From NCBI RefSeq assembly GCF_014256275.1, contig NZ_JACCFE010000002.1, forward strand, positions 4,816,001 to 4,880,000: DNA of 64,000 bases. The letters are read 5' to 3'. The notes beneath the pieces were generated by a model. It saw only the letters and a list, made by a program, of their open reading frames with translations. It searched no databases and was not told the DNA's origin. Shown one piece after another: positions 16,024-25,107 of this stretch. This DNA is from Rhodococcus sp. 4CII. Its GTDB lineage: Bacteria > Actinomycetota > Actinomycetes > Mycobacteriales > Mycobacteriaceae. The translations under genes and the position numbers were made by a program. The stretch's first letter is position 1. Each line of letters begins with the position of its first letter.

Positions 16024-17628
16024 TCAGTGCGCTTCGGCGAGTTCCGCGCCGATTCCGGTTTCGGCCCGGACCAGCATCTCGGCGAACTTCTCGTCCCGAT
16101 CGGCCGACCGGCCCTGACGGCGTTCGGCGGTGAGTGAACCGATCACGGCGGCGGCCAACCCGAGCGGCATCGTGATGATCACCGGCAACTGGATGGTCAA
16201 CGGCGCCGGTCCACTACCCAGCCAGAGCGCTTCGGTGAACAGCAGGCTGACGACCGTGGATGCGAGTCCCACCGAGATTCCCCACACGGCGCCGTTGCTG
16301 TTGAAGCGCCGCCAGTTCAGGCAGAGCAGCAGGCTGGGCAGGTGCGCGCTGCCGGCGACCATGAACGCCATTCCCATGAAATACGTGATGTTGGTGGTGT
16401 CGCCGATCGCCATCGTCAGTCCGATCGCGACGATGCTGAACGCGACCGCCGCGTATCGGGCGACCTTGGCCTCGCGGGCGTCCGCGGTCTCGGTGCCGGC
16501 GTCGGCGGTCTTCCTGCGGGTGAGGGTGGGCCACACGTCGTGGGCGAACGTTCCTGCCGCGGAGATCACGACGCCCGCGACGACGGCGACGATGCTCGCG
16601 AACGCGACGGCTGCCACCATGGCCAGCGCGATCGATCCGCCGATGGTGCCGACACCGCCACCGAGTTCCGTGACCAGCGTGGGAGCCGCGAGGTTGCCGC
16701 CCGCACCGACCTGATCCGCCCCGTCGGGACCGAGGAGCGCCGCGGTGCCGAAGCCCATCACGATGACGATCAGGTAGAAGACGCTGCACAGTGCGACGGT
16801 CCAGCCGAGCGATTTCCGCGCCGTTGCGGCCTCGGGGACGGTGAAGAAGCGGATGAGGATGTGCGCCATGCCGGCGGTGCCGAGCGCGAACGCCAGGGAG
16901 TACGAGATCAGGTTGATCGCACCGGTCTGCCCGAAGATCAGGCCCGGCGACAGGATGGCGTCACCGGCCTTCGCGTTCGAGGTTGCCGCCCCGAGCATGC
17001 CCGGGACGCTGAATCCGAACTTCGCCAGGATGCCGAGGCACACCACGACCGCCAGGATCGACAGGATGGACGACTTGATCACCTGAACCCACGTGGTGGC
17101 CAGCATTCCGCCGACGAAGACGTAGATCCCCATGAGCGATCCGGCGACCACGACGGACAGCCCGAACGGAATCCCGGAGACCGACTCGAGGAGAACGCCC
17201 GCCGCGACTAGTTGGGCGAGCAGCACGAACGTGCCGGTGACGATGGTGCTGAGCGCAACCACCACCCGGACCCGTCGTGCGCCGGTCCGAAATACCAGAA
17301 CGTCGGCGAGAGTGAACTTTCCGACGTTGCGCATCTTCTCCGCGAGGAGGAACAGGACGGGGAGGAAGGAGATCACCGACGTGCACAGGATGACGGCGCC
17401 GTCGACTCCCTTGTAGAAGATCAAGCCGGTGGTGCCGAGGAAGCTGCCCGCGGAGATGAACTCACCGGCGATCGCGAATCCGTTCTGCCACCCGGTGATC
17501 GAGCGGCCCGCCGCGAAGAATCCGGTGGCACTGCGGCTTCGGCGCGACGCTGCGAACGTCACCCACAAGGTGAGGGAGATGACGGCGGCACAGATGCCGA
17601 TGGCGAGGAAATCGGTGTCGCCGGTCAT
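16024..17628 (-). CDS. Sodium:solute symporter (ActP/MctC-like)
   Basis: 534 aa, about thirteen membrane helices, SSS family. GRSITGWQNGFAIAGEFISAGSFLGTTGLIFYKG near the N-terminus and GTAGMAHILIRFFTVP are signatures of the acetate/monocarboxylate branch. It is preceded by a DUF485 gene with an ATGA overlap, the same pairing as YjcH-ActP. It probably imports a short or modified carboxylic acid used by the acyl-CoA operon at 19388-25103, because both operons carry the same operator-like sequence. The imported compound itself cannot be named. Confidence 0.88.
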   Translation of the reverse strand: MTGDTDFLAIGICAAVISLTLWVTFAASRRSRSATGFFAAGRSITGWQNGFAIAGEFISAGSFLGTTGLIFYKGVDGAVILCTSVISFLPVLFLLAEKMRNVGKFTLADVLVFRTGARRVRVVVALSTIVTGTFVLLAQLVAAGVLLESVSGIPFGLSVVVAGSLMGIYVFVGGMLATTWVQVIKSSILSILAVVVCLGILAKFGFSVPGMLGAATSNAKAGDAILSPGLIFGQTGAINLISYSLAFALGTAGMAHILIRFFTVPEAATARKSLGWTVALCSVFYLIVIVMGFGTAALLGPDGADQVGAGGNLAAPTLVTELGGGVGTIGGSIALAMVAAVAFASIVAVVAGVVISAAGTFAHDVWPTLTRRKTADAGTETADAREAKVARYAAVAFSIVAIGLTMAIGDTTNITYFMGMAFMVAGSAHLPSLLLCLNWRRFNSNGAVWGISVGLASTVVSLLFTEALWLGSGPAPLTIQLPVIITMPLGLAAAVIGSLTAERRQGRSADRDEKFAEMLVRAETGIGAELAEAH

Positions 17629-17978
17629 GACGCATGCTCCTGATCACGGTGTGCGATGGCGCGGACGGCGGCATCGGCGGCGGGTTCGATGTAGGTGCGG
17701 GAGAGCCGGAAGTACGCGAACACGAGCACCCAGGTGCCGGCGAACTGGGAGAACACCACCCACAGCGACAGCGGAATGCCGAACGCGGTGTTGTCGCCGA
17801 GGAATTCGGGGAAGTAGGCGAATCCGACGAGGAACGCCGAGAAGAGTGCGATCGCGACCAGGCCGAGACCGGTGGTGACGGCCCGGCGGCGGCGCCGCAG
17901 TTCGACGAACTCCGGCAGTGCGAGGATCGGTGACCAGACCGCCGCGCCGGGCACGGCGGTGGGCGATTCGGTGCTCAC
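17625..17978 (-). CDS. DUF485 membrane protein, symporter partner
   Basis: 117 aa with two membrane segments (GLVAIALFSAFLVGFAYF and LWVVFSQFAGTWVLVFAYF) after a cytoplasmic RRRRR stretch, the DUF485 (YjcH) pattern. In other bacteria it is always next to an ActP-type symporter, as here. The function is unclear; it may assist assembly or gating. GTG 17978 overlaps the stop of the NTF2-like gene as GTGA, and its own stop overlaps the symporter ATG as ATGA, so the three genes are coupled. Confidence 0.85.
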   Translation of the reverse strand: MSTESPTAVPGAAVWSPILALPEFVELRRRRRAVTTGLGLVAIALFSAFLVGFAYFPEFLGDNTAFGIPLSLWVVFSQFAGTWVLVFAYFRLSRTYIEPAADAAVRAIAHRDQEHAS

Positions 17979-18454
17979 GCGTTCACCGCCGCGCGCCGTG
18001 CCGTGTCGAGGGCGAACTGGTTCTCGTCCCAGCCCTCGGTCAGTGGTCCGAAGTAGTGGAAGCGCACCTGCTTGACGCGATACAGCCAGCGACCGTCGAT
18101 CTTGACGGCTTCGTCCGTGTAGCGACCCGCGGCGATGGAGGCGGCGCCGTCGGACACGCACGGCTGCCATAGAAACGAGCGGACGGTCGCACGATCGCCG
18201 TCGAGATCGATTTCCAGGTTGGTGATGAAGTGCCAGAACGCGGTGAGACCACCGGGGGCGAGTCCGGCGAAGAACTCTCGCATCGCGCGCTTGCCCTTCG
18301 GGTTCGACAGTCCGTCGAATTCGCCGTCGTCGGTGAAGAGGTCCATCAGGGCGTCCCAGTTGCCGTCGTCGAGATGGCGGCAGTACTGCGCGTCGAGGTA
18401 TCGGATGGCCTCGAGGTCTTCCAGGCGGCGAATACGTTCTTCGAGGGTGCTCAA
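17975..18454 (-). CDS. NTF2/SnoaL-like protein
   Basis: 159 aa: RLEDLEAIRYLDAQYCRHLDDGNWDALMDLFTDDGEFDG, then FWHFITNLEIDLDGDRATVRSFLW and GRYTDEAVKIDGRWLYRVKQVRFHYF, the conserved cone-shaped NTF2-like fold used by SnoaL cyclases, steroid isomerases and dehydratases. A catalytic role on the imported compound is possible but unproven. The start is TTG 18454: GGAGGT lies 8 bp upstream, and the nearby ATG is in another frame and stops after three codons. It is the first gene of the uptake operon. Confidence 0.78.
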   Translation of the reverse strand: MSTLEERIRRLEDLEAIRYLDAQYCRHLDDGNWDALMDLFTDDGEFDGLSNPKGKRAMREFFAGLAPGGLTAFWHFITNLEIDLDGDRATVRSFLWQPCVSDGAASIAAGRYTDEAVKIDGRWLYRVKQVRFHYFGPLTEGWDENQFALDTARRAAVNA

Positions 18455-18501
18455 GGCGGCATACCTCCACGGTGCGATGTGCGGAATGTGCGAGCGACTT
18501 A

Positions 18502-18515
18502 TTAACGGTCGTTCA
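18502..18515 (-). promoter_or_regulatory. Candidate TetR operator, uptake operon
   Basis: On the minus strand TGAACGACCGTTAA, a near-palindrome centred on AACGACCGTT, 47 bp upstream of the TTG start at 18454 and between this operon and the divergent TetR gene. It matches the site at 19302-19315 in 12 of 14 positions and in the same orientation relative to the gene it precedes. Confidence 0.65.
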
Positions 18516-18646
18516 TGTGATGTGGACCATAACGGACATCACGTCCGCGGTCAACACGTACCGCCGTTCACCGATCGAGGGCGGTTGAGCTGCATCTTCC
18601 GGCAGGTTTGTTGCCCACACCGCACGCTGCACCTACTCTCCGAGAG

Positions 18647-19252
18647 ATGAACACTCGGTCAAGCGGCACGGTGACTAGCCACGTCCGGCAGCGAATCCTG
18701 GACGCAGCGCTGGACGAGTTCTACACCGCCGGCTTCCACGCCGCGACCATGCGCACCATCGCGAAACGCGCAGGCTGCAGCGCCGCCAACGTGTACAACC
18801 ACTTCGAGAACAAGGACGAACTACTGGTCGAGATCCTCCGGGCCGCCAGCGACGAGCAGTTCAGCGCCACCCGGAACGCCCTGCGTAAAGCGGGATCCGC
18901 ACCCGCGGAGCAGTGGACGGCCGCGGTGGTCGCGCATTCGCTGTACACCGCGCGTAACCAGCGCGCCTGCCTCGTGGCCAACACCGAATTGCGCTACCTC
19001 GACGAGGTCGATCGCAAACGGGTCGTCGGCTCGCGCGATGCCCAGGAACACCTGTTCGTCACCATCGCCGAAGCGGGGGTGGCGGGCGGCGACTTCGACG
19101 TCCCGCACGTCCACCAAGCGGTGACCGCCGTGCTGACCATGTGTGCCGGCATCGCGCTCTGGTACCGGCCGGACGGCCCGCTGTCCGCGCAGGCGGTGGC
19201 GGACTCGTATGGGGTCTACGCGCTCAACCTGGTCGGACACCGTCCCGCCTGA
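18647..19252 (+). CDS. TetR/AcrR-family transcriptional regulator
   Basis: 201 aa from ATG 18647. The N-terminal helix-turn-helix is RQRILDAALDEFYTAGFHAATMRTIAKRAGCSAANVYNHFENKDELLVEIL. The C-terminal half is helical and resembles the regulators of fatty-acid and CoA-thioester catabolism (KstR/FadR-like); the ligand is probably a CoA thioester, as inferred from the neighbouring operon. It lies between the uptake operon and the acyl-CoA operon, and both have a TGAAC...CGTTAA site, so it most likely represses both. Confidence 0.85.
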   Translation: MNTRSSGTVTSHVRQRILDAALDEFYTAGFHAATMRTIAKRAGCSAANVYNHFENKDELLVEILRAASDEQFSATRNALRKAGSAPAEQWTAAVVAHSLYTARNQRACLVANTELRYLDEVDRKRVVGSRDAQEHLFVTIAEAGVAGGDFDVPHVHQAVTAVLTMCAGIALWYRPDGPLSAQAVADSYGVYALNLVGHRPA

Positions 19253-19301
19253 CTCGGGCGCGTTCGGCATTGACGGTCGACCCGGCTCATGCTCTACTGG
19301 G

Positions 19302-19315
19302 TGAACAAGCGTTAA
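19302..19315 (+). promoter_or_regulatory. Candidate TetR operator, acyl-CoA operon
   Basis: TGAACAAGCGTTAA, 72 bp upstream of the acyl-CoA dehydrogenase start, almost identical to the reverse-strand site at 18502-18515. Both are followed by TGTGAT or preceded by it in matching context, making coincidence unlikely. Confidence 0.65.
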
Positions 19316-19387
19316 TGTGATCCGAGTGCAGAACCGCGAGTTCTCCCGTATCGCGCGCCCCGTAGTTCGAGTGGATGAGGAGTGTCC

Positions 19388-20581
19388 ATGACTCACCGGC
19401 CGTCGCAGCCGCGTACAGACTCACCGCGGTATCTCACCGAGGACCGATTGGCGATCCGTGACCTGGCTCGCGATTTCGCAATGAAGCAGGTGCTGCCGAT
19501 CGCGAACGAACTCGATCCGGTGCAGGGCACCATTCCCGACACGTTGAAGAAGGCGATGGCCGAGGTCGGCTTCTTCGGGATCATGATCCCGGAGGAGCAC
19601 GGTGGTCTCGGTCTCGGGGTGTTCGAGTACTGCCTGGTCGCGGAGGAGTTGTCGCGGGCGTGGATGAGCGTGTCCGGTCTGCTCGCCCGGGGCAACGGGA
19701 TGGGCGGCGGGTTCACCCCGGAACAGGAGGCCGCGCTGCTGCCGAAGGTCGCGGCGGGCGAGTACCTGGGGGCGTACGCGTTGTCGGAGGCCGAGGCCGG
19801 GTCGGATGTGGCGAACATTTCCTGCCGGGCCACCCGCGACGGCGACGACTGGGTGATCAGCGGCACGAAGATGTGGTGCACGTACGCCGACGAAGCCGAT
19901 TACCTGGTGTTGTTCGCGCGGACCGATCCGCAGAAGGATCCGGCGAAGCCGCACCGCGGGATCAGTGCGTTCCTGATCGACAAGCAGCGCGGTGGGTTCC
20001 CGGCGGGGATCAGCGGCACGAAGATCCGCAAGATCGGGTATTTCGGCTGGAGCACGTGGGAGTTGTCGTTCGACGGTTTCCGGGTGCCCGGGTCGGCGAT
20101 GCTCGGCGAGGAGGGCAAGGGGTTCTACCTGGCGGTGTCCGGGCTCGAGGTGGGGCGGGCGCACACCGCGGCCCGGGCGATCGGTCTGGCCCGCGGTGCA
20201 CTCGAGGATTCGATCGCGTATCTGCACACCCGGCGTCAGTTCGGGCACGAGTTGGCCGACTTCCAGCATCTGCGGTTCAAGATCGCGAAGATGGCCGCCG
20301 ATATCGAGGCCGCGCGGCAGCTGATGTATTCGGTGGCCACCGATATCGACACCGGTCGGCGGTGTTCGCTGGAGGCGTCGATGTGCAAACTCGTTGCGAC
20401 GGAGATGGCCGAGCGGGTGACCAGTGAGGCGGTGCAGATCCACGGTGGCGCCGGGTACACCACCGATTTCCAGGTGGAGCGGCATTGGCGGGACGCGCGG
20501 CTCACGAAGATCTTCGAGGGCACCAGCGAGATCCAGATGCGCATCATCTCCGACGAACTGCTGGGGAAGGCAGCCGAATGA
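19388..20581 (+). CDS. Acyl-CoA dehydrogenase
   Basis: 397 aa FAD enzyme for alpha,beta-desaturation of an acyl-CoA. It has the ACAD blocks GFFGIMIPEEHGGLGLG, YALSEAEAGSDVANISCRAT, GTKMWCTYADEAD, ARGALEDSIAYLHTRRQFG and IHGGAGYTTDFQVERHWRDARLTKIFEGTSEIQMRII, the last containing the usual catalytic Glu region (EGTSE). ATG 19388 follows GAGGAG. It is the first gene of a five-gene operon in which every junction overlaps. The substrate is unknown; the long C-terminal block suits a short- or branched-chain acyl-CoA. Confidence 0.92.
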   Translation: MTHRPSQPRTDSPRYLTEDRLAIRDLARDFAMKQVLPIANELDPVQGTIPDTLKKAMAEVGFFGIMIPEEHGGLGLGVFEYCLVAEELSRAWMSVSGLLARGNGMGGGFTPEQEAALLPKVAAGEYLGAYALSEAEAGSDVANISCRATRDGDDWVISGTKMWCTYADEADYLVLFARTDPQKDPAKPHRGISAFLIDKQRGGFPAGISGTKIRKIGYFGWSTWELSFDGFRVPGSAMLGEEGKGFYLAVSGLEVGRAHTAARAIGLARGALEDSIAYLHTRRQFGHELADFQHLRFKIAKMAADIEAARQLMYSVATDIDTGRRCSLEASMCKLVATEMAERVTSEAVQIHGGAGYTTDFQVERHWRDARLTKIFEGTSEIQMRIISDELLGKAAE

Positions 20582-21327
20582 GCGCACCCACCATCAGCAT
20601 CGCGGTCGGCGATCGCTCAGTGAGCGACACCAGGCGGGTCTCCGAACTCGCGCTGTCCCTGCCGGATACGTCCCTGACCGGAATCGCCACGGCGGGGGCG
20701 CTCACACCCGCTCCGGCGGCCGGAGCCACCCGCACCGGGCTGCAATGGAATTCGCAGTCGTCAGTGACCGGCGACGACGTCGTCCACACCGAGTCCGTCG
20801 TCACGCGCGTCGAGCAGGCGGGGAACGGGAACGTCGTCGATCGGCACGTGCGGTTGGTCGACGACGGTGGATCTGTCCGCGAGCAGGGAATCGAGACGTG
20901 GCTTCTGCCCGAATCATCCGACGTCCGATACGATCCCGCGGTCGACTTCTGCACTCCCGCCTGGGGCGAGCTTCTCCGTGAGTCCCTGTCCGCCGACCCC
21001 GCCTTCGCGTCGTCGTTGTCGACGTGGGACGGCACAGTCGGCCTGCGCTGCACCGACGCGTCGGGCCGGGCCCGTGAACTGCACCTGCGGATCTACCGCG
21101 GCCGGATCATCGACGTCGTGCGCCGCGTCCCGGGCGGGGCCACGTTCACGCTCGTCGCGCCCGCCGAGACGTGGGTCGACCTGATGTTCGCCGAGCACAA
21201 CGACTTCATGCGCCGCGCCATCCGCGGCGAATTCTCCTCCAGCGGTGACGGGTACGAGTACCTGCGACTCACCAAGCCGCTCGACATCATCATCGCCCAT
21301 GCCCGCGGAATGGAGGCTCGGTCATGA
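20578..21327 (+). CDS. Hypothetical protein with SCP2-like C-terminal half
   Basis: 249 aa overlapping the dehydrogenase stop as ATGA and the next gene as ATGA. I do not recognise the N-terminal half (residues 1-150). The C-terminal part (LRIYRGRIIDVVRRVPGGATFTLVAPAETWVDLMFAEHNDFMRRAIRGEFSSSGDGYEYLRL) has the shape of a sterol-carrier-protein-2/SCP2-like lipid-binding domain, with a final helix carrying the K.LDIIIA. tail. It may hold a hydrophobic CoA ester between operon enzymes. No catalytic motif is seen. Confidence 0.6.
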   Translation: MSAPTISIAVGDRSVSDTRRVSELALSLPDTSLTGIATAGALTPAPAAGATRTGLQWNSQSSVTGDDVVHTESVVTRVEQAGNGNVVDRHVRLVDDGGSVREQGIETWLLPESSDVRYDPAVDFCTPAWGELLRESLSADPAFASSLSTWDGTVGLRCTDASGRARELHLRIYRGRIIDVVRRVPGGATFTLVAPAETWVDLMFAEHNDFMRRAIRGEFSSSGDGYEYLRLTKPLDIIIAHARGMEARS

Positions 21328-22172
21328 TCGAGGCCCGGTACCTGGAGATCGACGGGGCGCTCGGCTTCGTCGAGATCGTCACCCCCGAGAACTACTCGAC
21401 CGCCGAGACGCCCACCGTTCTGTGCCTGCACACCGCGGGGCAGAGCGGAGTCCAGTGGCGGCACGTCGCGTCCGACCTGGCCCGGCGGGGCTACCGGGTG
21501 ATCGTCCCCGACCTTCCGGGGCACGGGCGTTCCGAGCCCGCGGTCGACGGCCCCGTCACCAGTATCGTCACGTTCGGCGACTGGCTCGGGAAGGTCCTCG
21601 ACGCGCTCGACGTCGCACGCCCGTTCGTCATGGGATGTTCGATCGGGGGCAAGCTGACCCTCGAACTGGCCACCAGGCCGTCCCGACCGCTGGCGGGGGC
21701 GATCGCGATGGAAGCCGAGGCCGGACCCGGTCGCGTCAACGTCGGCGGACTGCGTCGCGAACTCGAAGACGTTGCGGGACCCAGCCGTTCGGACCGCACG
21801 TACCTCGGCACACTGGCCTCCATCGGACAGTCCGTGCCCGAGGTGAAGGCCCGCCTGATCGCCACGATGCACAAGCGTGAGGACCCGGAGATCTCGTCCT
21901 CGGACCTCATCGCTTGGGGAACCCACGACGTGCGTGAGCGTCTCGCCGAGATCACCTGCCCCATCCGGATCGTCGCCGGAGCGCAGGACCCGTGGATCCA
22001 GGCCGGACTCGTCGCGCAGGCCGCGTCGCAAATCGACGCCGCCCGCCCGGGACTTGCGACGTTCACCCTGCTCGAGGACATCGGCCATTACCCCATGGAG
22101 GAGATCGACGATTTCGCCTCGGTGGCGGACGGCTGGTTGACCGAACTGCGCGCGGCGGCGGTACTCTCGTGA
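21324..22172 (+). CDS. Alpha/beta hydrolase
   Basis: 282 aa. The nucleophile elbow is GCSIGG with Ser106; the oxyanion segment LCLHTAGQSG (31-42) and the final His in EDIGHYPMEE complete the triad pattern, with Asp in VAGAQDPW. It probably hydrolyses an ester, lactone or CoA/diketone intermediate of the pathway. It starts at ATG 21324 overlapping the previous stop and its own stop overlaps the synthetase GTG. Confidence 0.85.
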   Translation: MIEARYLEIDGALGFVEIVTPENYSTAETPTVLCLHTAGQSGVQWRHVASDLARRGYRVIVPDLPGHGRSEPAVDGPVTSIVTFGDWLGKVLDALDVARPFVMGCSIGGKLTLELATRPSRPLAGAIAMEAEAGPGRVNVGGLRRELEDVAGPSRSDRTYLGTLASIGQSVPEVKARLIATMHKREDPEISSSDLIAWGTHDVRERLAEITCPIRIVAGAQDPWIQAGLVAQAASQIDAARPGLATFTLLEDIGHYPMEEIDDFASVADGWLTELRAAAVLS

Positions 22173-23875
22173 CCGCCCACGACACGGCCACGCGCCGTGG
22201 CACCCTCGCCTCGCTGCTCGACGAACTGGTGACGGCCGACCCGGATGCCGCCGTCACCGTGGACGTGGTCGACGGACACCCGATCGTCGGTAGCCGCGCC
22301 GATCTGCGCGCCCGGGTCGATGCCGTGAAGTCGGAACTGCACCGAGTCGGTGTCCGACGCGGCCAGTGTGTGGCCGTGTTGCTGCCGAACTGGTCGGACG
22401 CCATCGTCTGGCAACTCGCCTCGTCGGCCGTGGGCGCACACGTCATCGGCGTCAACACCCGCTACAACACGCACGAGATCGCGCACATCCTCACGTCGGC
22501 GCGACCGGCGGTCGTGGCCGTGGCAGACCGGTTCCACGGCCTCGACCTGTTCGGACGGCTGGACGAGGCACAGCGCTCCGTCGATCTCCCGGCCCCGACG
22601 GTCGCCGTCGTACACGGGCCGGGCACCGCCGGCGAGGCGATCGACCCGGCGCGGTTCGACCTCGGCGGTGGCGCCTGGGCGGCGGGCAGCGCGGACACCG
22701 GCGGGGTCCGGGCGCCGGAAACGCCCGACATGGCAACCACCACCGCTGCGGGCGAACGGGCTGCCCCCGACGACCCGCTCGCGGTCGCCTTCACCACATC
22801 CGGTTCCACGGGAGTCCCGAAACTGGCGGCTCACCGCGAATCGGCGGTGGTCGGGCATGCGCGGGCCGACGCCGCCGTCCTCGATGTCGAACCCGGCGAC
22901 GTCACCCTCTGCGTGCTGCCGGTGTCGGGGGTGTTCGGATTCAGCACCGCCCTGGCGACTCTCGCCGGCGGCGGCGCCCTGCTGATGGAACCCGTCTTCG
23001 ACGCCGCGACGACGCTGCGGCGCATGCAGTCGCTGAAGGTGACGCACGTGGTGGGCGGCGACGACCTCTTCGCTCGCCTCCACGACACGTGGCGGGGCGG
23101 TGAACGCGCCGACCTGTCGTCGTTGAAGCGGCTCGGGATCGCCGACTTCCTCGGTCGGTCGCACGAGGTGGCGGCGTGGGTTCGCGACGAATTCGACGCC
23201 GTGACCACCGGTGTCTTCGGGTCGTCCGAGGTGTTCGCCCTGATGCTGCTGTGGGACGTCACCGACCCGGAATCGGTGCGCTGGAACGGGGGCGGGCGCC
23301 CGGTGGAACCCGCAATCGAGATCCGGATCGCCGACCCGCTCGACGACTCCGTTCTCCCCGACGGCGAACAGGGTGAGCTGCAGGTCCGCGGACCGAACGT
23401 CGTCGACGCGTACCTCGGCAACCCCGATGCGGCCGCGCGCGCGTTCACGTCGGACGGGTGGTTCCGCAGCGGCGACCTCGCGGTCGCGACCGGCGACGGC
23501 GGCTATACGTATGTATGCCGGATGGGCGATGTGCTCCGGTTGCGCGGATTCCTGGTGGATCCCGCCGAGATCGAGCACCGGCTGGCCGAGCACGACGCCG
23601 TCCACCTCACGAAGGTCGTCGGCATCACCGGCCGCGGCGGATACACCGAGGCCGTCGCGTTCGTCGTCCCGACGGAGGGAACCGACGCCGACGCCGCCGA
23701 GCTCAAGGCCTGGTGCGCAGAGTCGTTGGCGGCGTTCAAGGTTCCCGCCGCCGTGCACATGATCGAGGAGATGCCGACCACCGTGGGCGGTAACGGAGCC
23801 AAGATCCGAGCGGTCGAGCTGCGCGAATGGGCGCAGCAGTGGACCGATCACGAAAGGGATTTCCGCAGTGCCTGA
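22169..23875 (+). CDS. AMP-dependent acyl-CoA synthetase/ligase
   Basis: 568 aa ANL-superfamily enzyme that activates a carboxylic acid to its CoA ester via acyl-AMP. Motif A3 reads TTSGSTGVPKLA and the A8 region WFRSGDLAVATGDGGYTYVCRMGDVLRLRGFLVDPAEIE; the C-terminal catalytic Lys is in GGNGAKIRAVEL. The N-terminal part has SRADLRARVDAVKSELHRVGVRRGQCVAVLLPNW. GTG 22169 overlaps the hydrolase stop as GTGA. Together with the symporter it gives import plus activation of the same acid. Confidence 0.88.
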   Translation: MTAHDTATRRGTLASLLDELVTADPDAAVTVDVVDGHPIVGSRADLRARVDAVKSELHRVGVRRGQCVAVLLPNWSDAIVWQLASSAVGAHVIGVNTRYNTHEIAHILTSARPAVVAVADRFHGLDLFGRLDEAQRSVDLPAPTVAVVHGPGTAGEAIDPARFDLGGGAWAAGSADTGGVRAPETPDMATTTAAGERAAPDDPLAVAFTTSGSTGVPKLAAHRESAVVGHARADAAVLDVEPGDVTLCVLPVSGVFGFSTALATLAGGGALLMEPVFDAATTLRRMQSLKVTHVVGGDDLFARLHDTWRGGERADLSSLKRLGIADFLGRSHEVAAWVRDEFDAVTTGVFGSSEVFALMLLWDVTDPESVRWNGGGRPVEPAIEIRIADPLDDSVLPDGEQGELQVRGPNVVDAYLGNPDAAARAFTSDGWFRSGDLAVATGDGGYTYVCRMGDVLRLRGFLVDPAEIEHRLAEHDAVHLTKVVGITGRGGYTEAVAFVVPTEGTDADAAELKAWCAESLAAFKVPAAVHMIEEMPTTVGGNGAKIRAVELREWAQQWTDHERDFRSA

Positions 23876-25103
23876 AAATTCGAACGCCCAGGCGACCGAT
23901 GTCGTCGTCTGTGAGCCCCTGCGCACCCCCGTCGGCCGATACGGCGGCCAGTTCACGGACGTTCCCGCCGCCGACCTCGGCGCCCGCGTCGTGTCCGAAC
24001 TGCTCGCTCGCACCCAGGTGGACCCGGGCAGCATCGACGACGTGATCTTCGGCCAGTGCTACCCGAACGGCGAGGCGCCCGCCATCGGCCGGGTCGTGGC
24101 CCTCGACGCGGGCCTGCCGGTGACGGTTCCCGGCCAGCAACTCGACCGTCGCTGCGGATCGGGACTGCAGGCCGTGCTCGACGCGGCGATGCGCGTGCAG
24201 ACGGGAGTCGCGGAACTGGTGATCGCCGGCGGCGTGGAATCGATGAGCCGCGCCGAGTACTACACCGAGGCGATGCGATGGGGAGCCAAGGGTGCCCCGG
24301 CGGCGATGCACGACCGGCTCGCCCGCGGCCGCGTCACCGCCGGCGGACGCCACTATCCGGTGCCCGGCGGCATGCTGGAGACGGCGGAGAACCTGCGCCG
24401 CAAGTACCGCATCAGTCGCCAGGAACAGGACGAACTCGCGGCCAGCTCCCATCAGCGGGCGGTGGCCGCGATCGACTCGGGGAAGTTCGCCGAGGAGATC
24501 GTTCCGGTGGAAGTGCCCGTCCGTAAGGGCGATCCGCAGGTGGTGGACCGGGACGAGCATCCCCGCGCCGACACGACGGTCGAGTCGCTGGCACGCCTGC
24601 GGCCCATCATGGGCCGCACCGACCCCGACGCAACCGTCACCGCCGGCAACGCCAGCGGACAGAACGACGGTGCGGCGGCCTGTCTCGTCACCACCCGGGC
24701 GGAGGCGGAACGTCTCGGTCTCCGTCCGCTCGCCCGCCTGGTGACCTGGGCGGTCGCGGGTGTGGAGCCGTCCGAAATGGGCATCGGGCCGGTCCCGTCC
24801 ACCGAGCGGGCCCTGAAGCGTGCCGGGCTCACGCTCTCGGACATCGACCTGATCGAACTGAACGAGGCCTTCGCGGCGCAGGCGCTCGCGGTCACGCGCG
24901 AATGGAACTTCGGCGCACAGGATTTCGAGCGCACCAACGTCAACGGTTCGGGGATCTCGCTCGGGCATCCGGTCGGGGCGACGGGCGTCCGGATCCTCAC
25001 GACACTGCTGCGGGAGATGGAGCGTCGCGACGCGCGGTACGGCCTCGAGACGATGTGCATCGGCGGCGGCCAGGGGCTGACGGCGATCTTCGAGAGGGTC
25101 TGA
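23868..25103 (+). CDS. Thiolase (acetyl-CoA acyltransferase)
   Basis: 411 aa. Catalytic residues are visible: Cys96 in QQLDRRCGSGLQA, His in NGSGISLGHPVGATG and the second Cys in MCIGGGQGLTAIFE. It cleaves a 3-ketoacyl-CoA with CoA. It ends the operon and begins at GTG 23868 with 8 bp overlap. No enoyl-CoA hydratase or 3-hydroxyacyl-CoA dehydrogenase lies in this operon, so those steps must be supplied elsewhere or be unneeded. Confidence 0.92.
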   Translation: MPENSNAQATDVVVCEPLRTPVGRYGGQFTDVPAADLGARVVSELLARTQVDPGSIDDVIFGQCYPNGEAPAIGRVVALDAGLPVTVPGQQLDRRCGSGLQAVLDAAMRVQTGVAELVIAGGVESMSRAEYYTEAMRWGAKGAPAAMHDRLARGRVTAGGRHYPVPGGMLETAENLRRKYRISRQEQDELAASSHQRAVAAIDSGKFAEEIVPVEVPVRKGDPQVVDRDEHPRADTTVESLARLRPIMGRTDPDATVTAGNASGQNDGAAACLVTTRAEAERLGLRPLARLVTWAVAGVEPSEMGIGPVPSTERALKRAGLTLSDIDLIELNEAFAAQALAVTREWNFGAQDFERTNVNGSGISLGHPVGATGVRILTTLLREMERRDARYGLETMCIGGGQGLTAIFERV

Positions 25104-25107
25104 CCCC

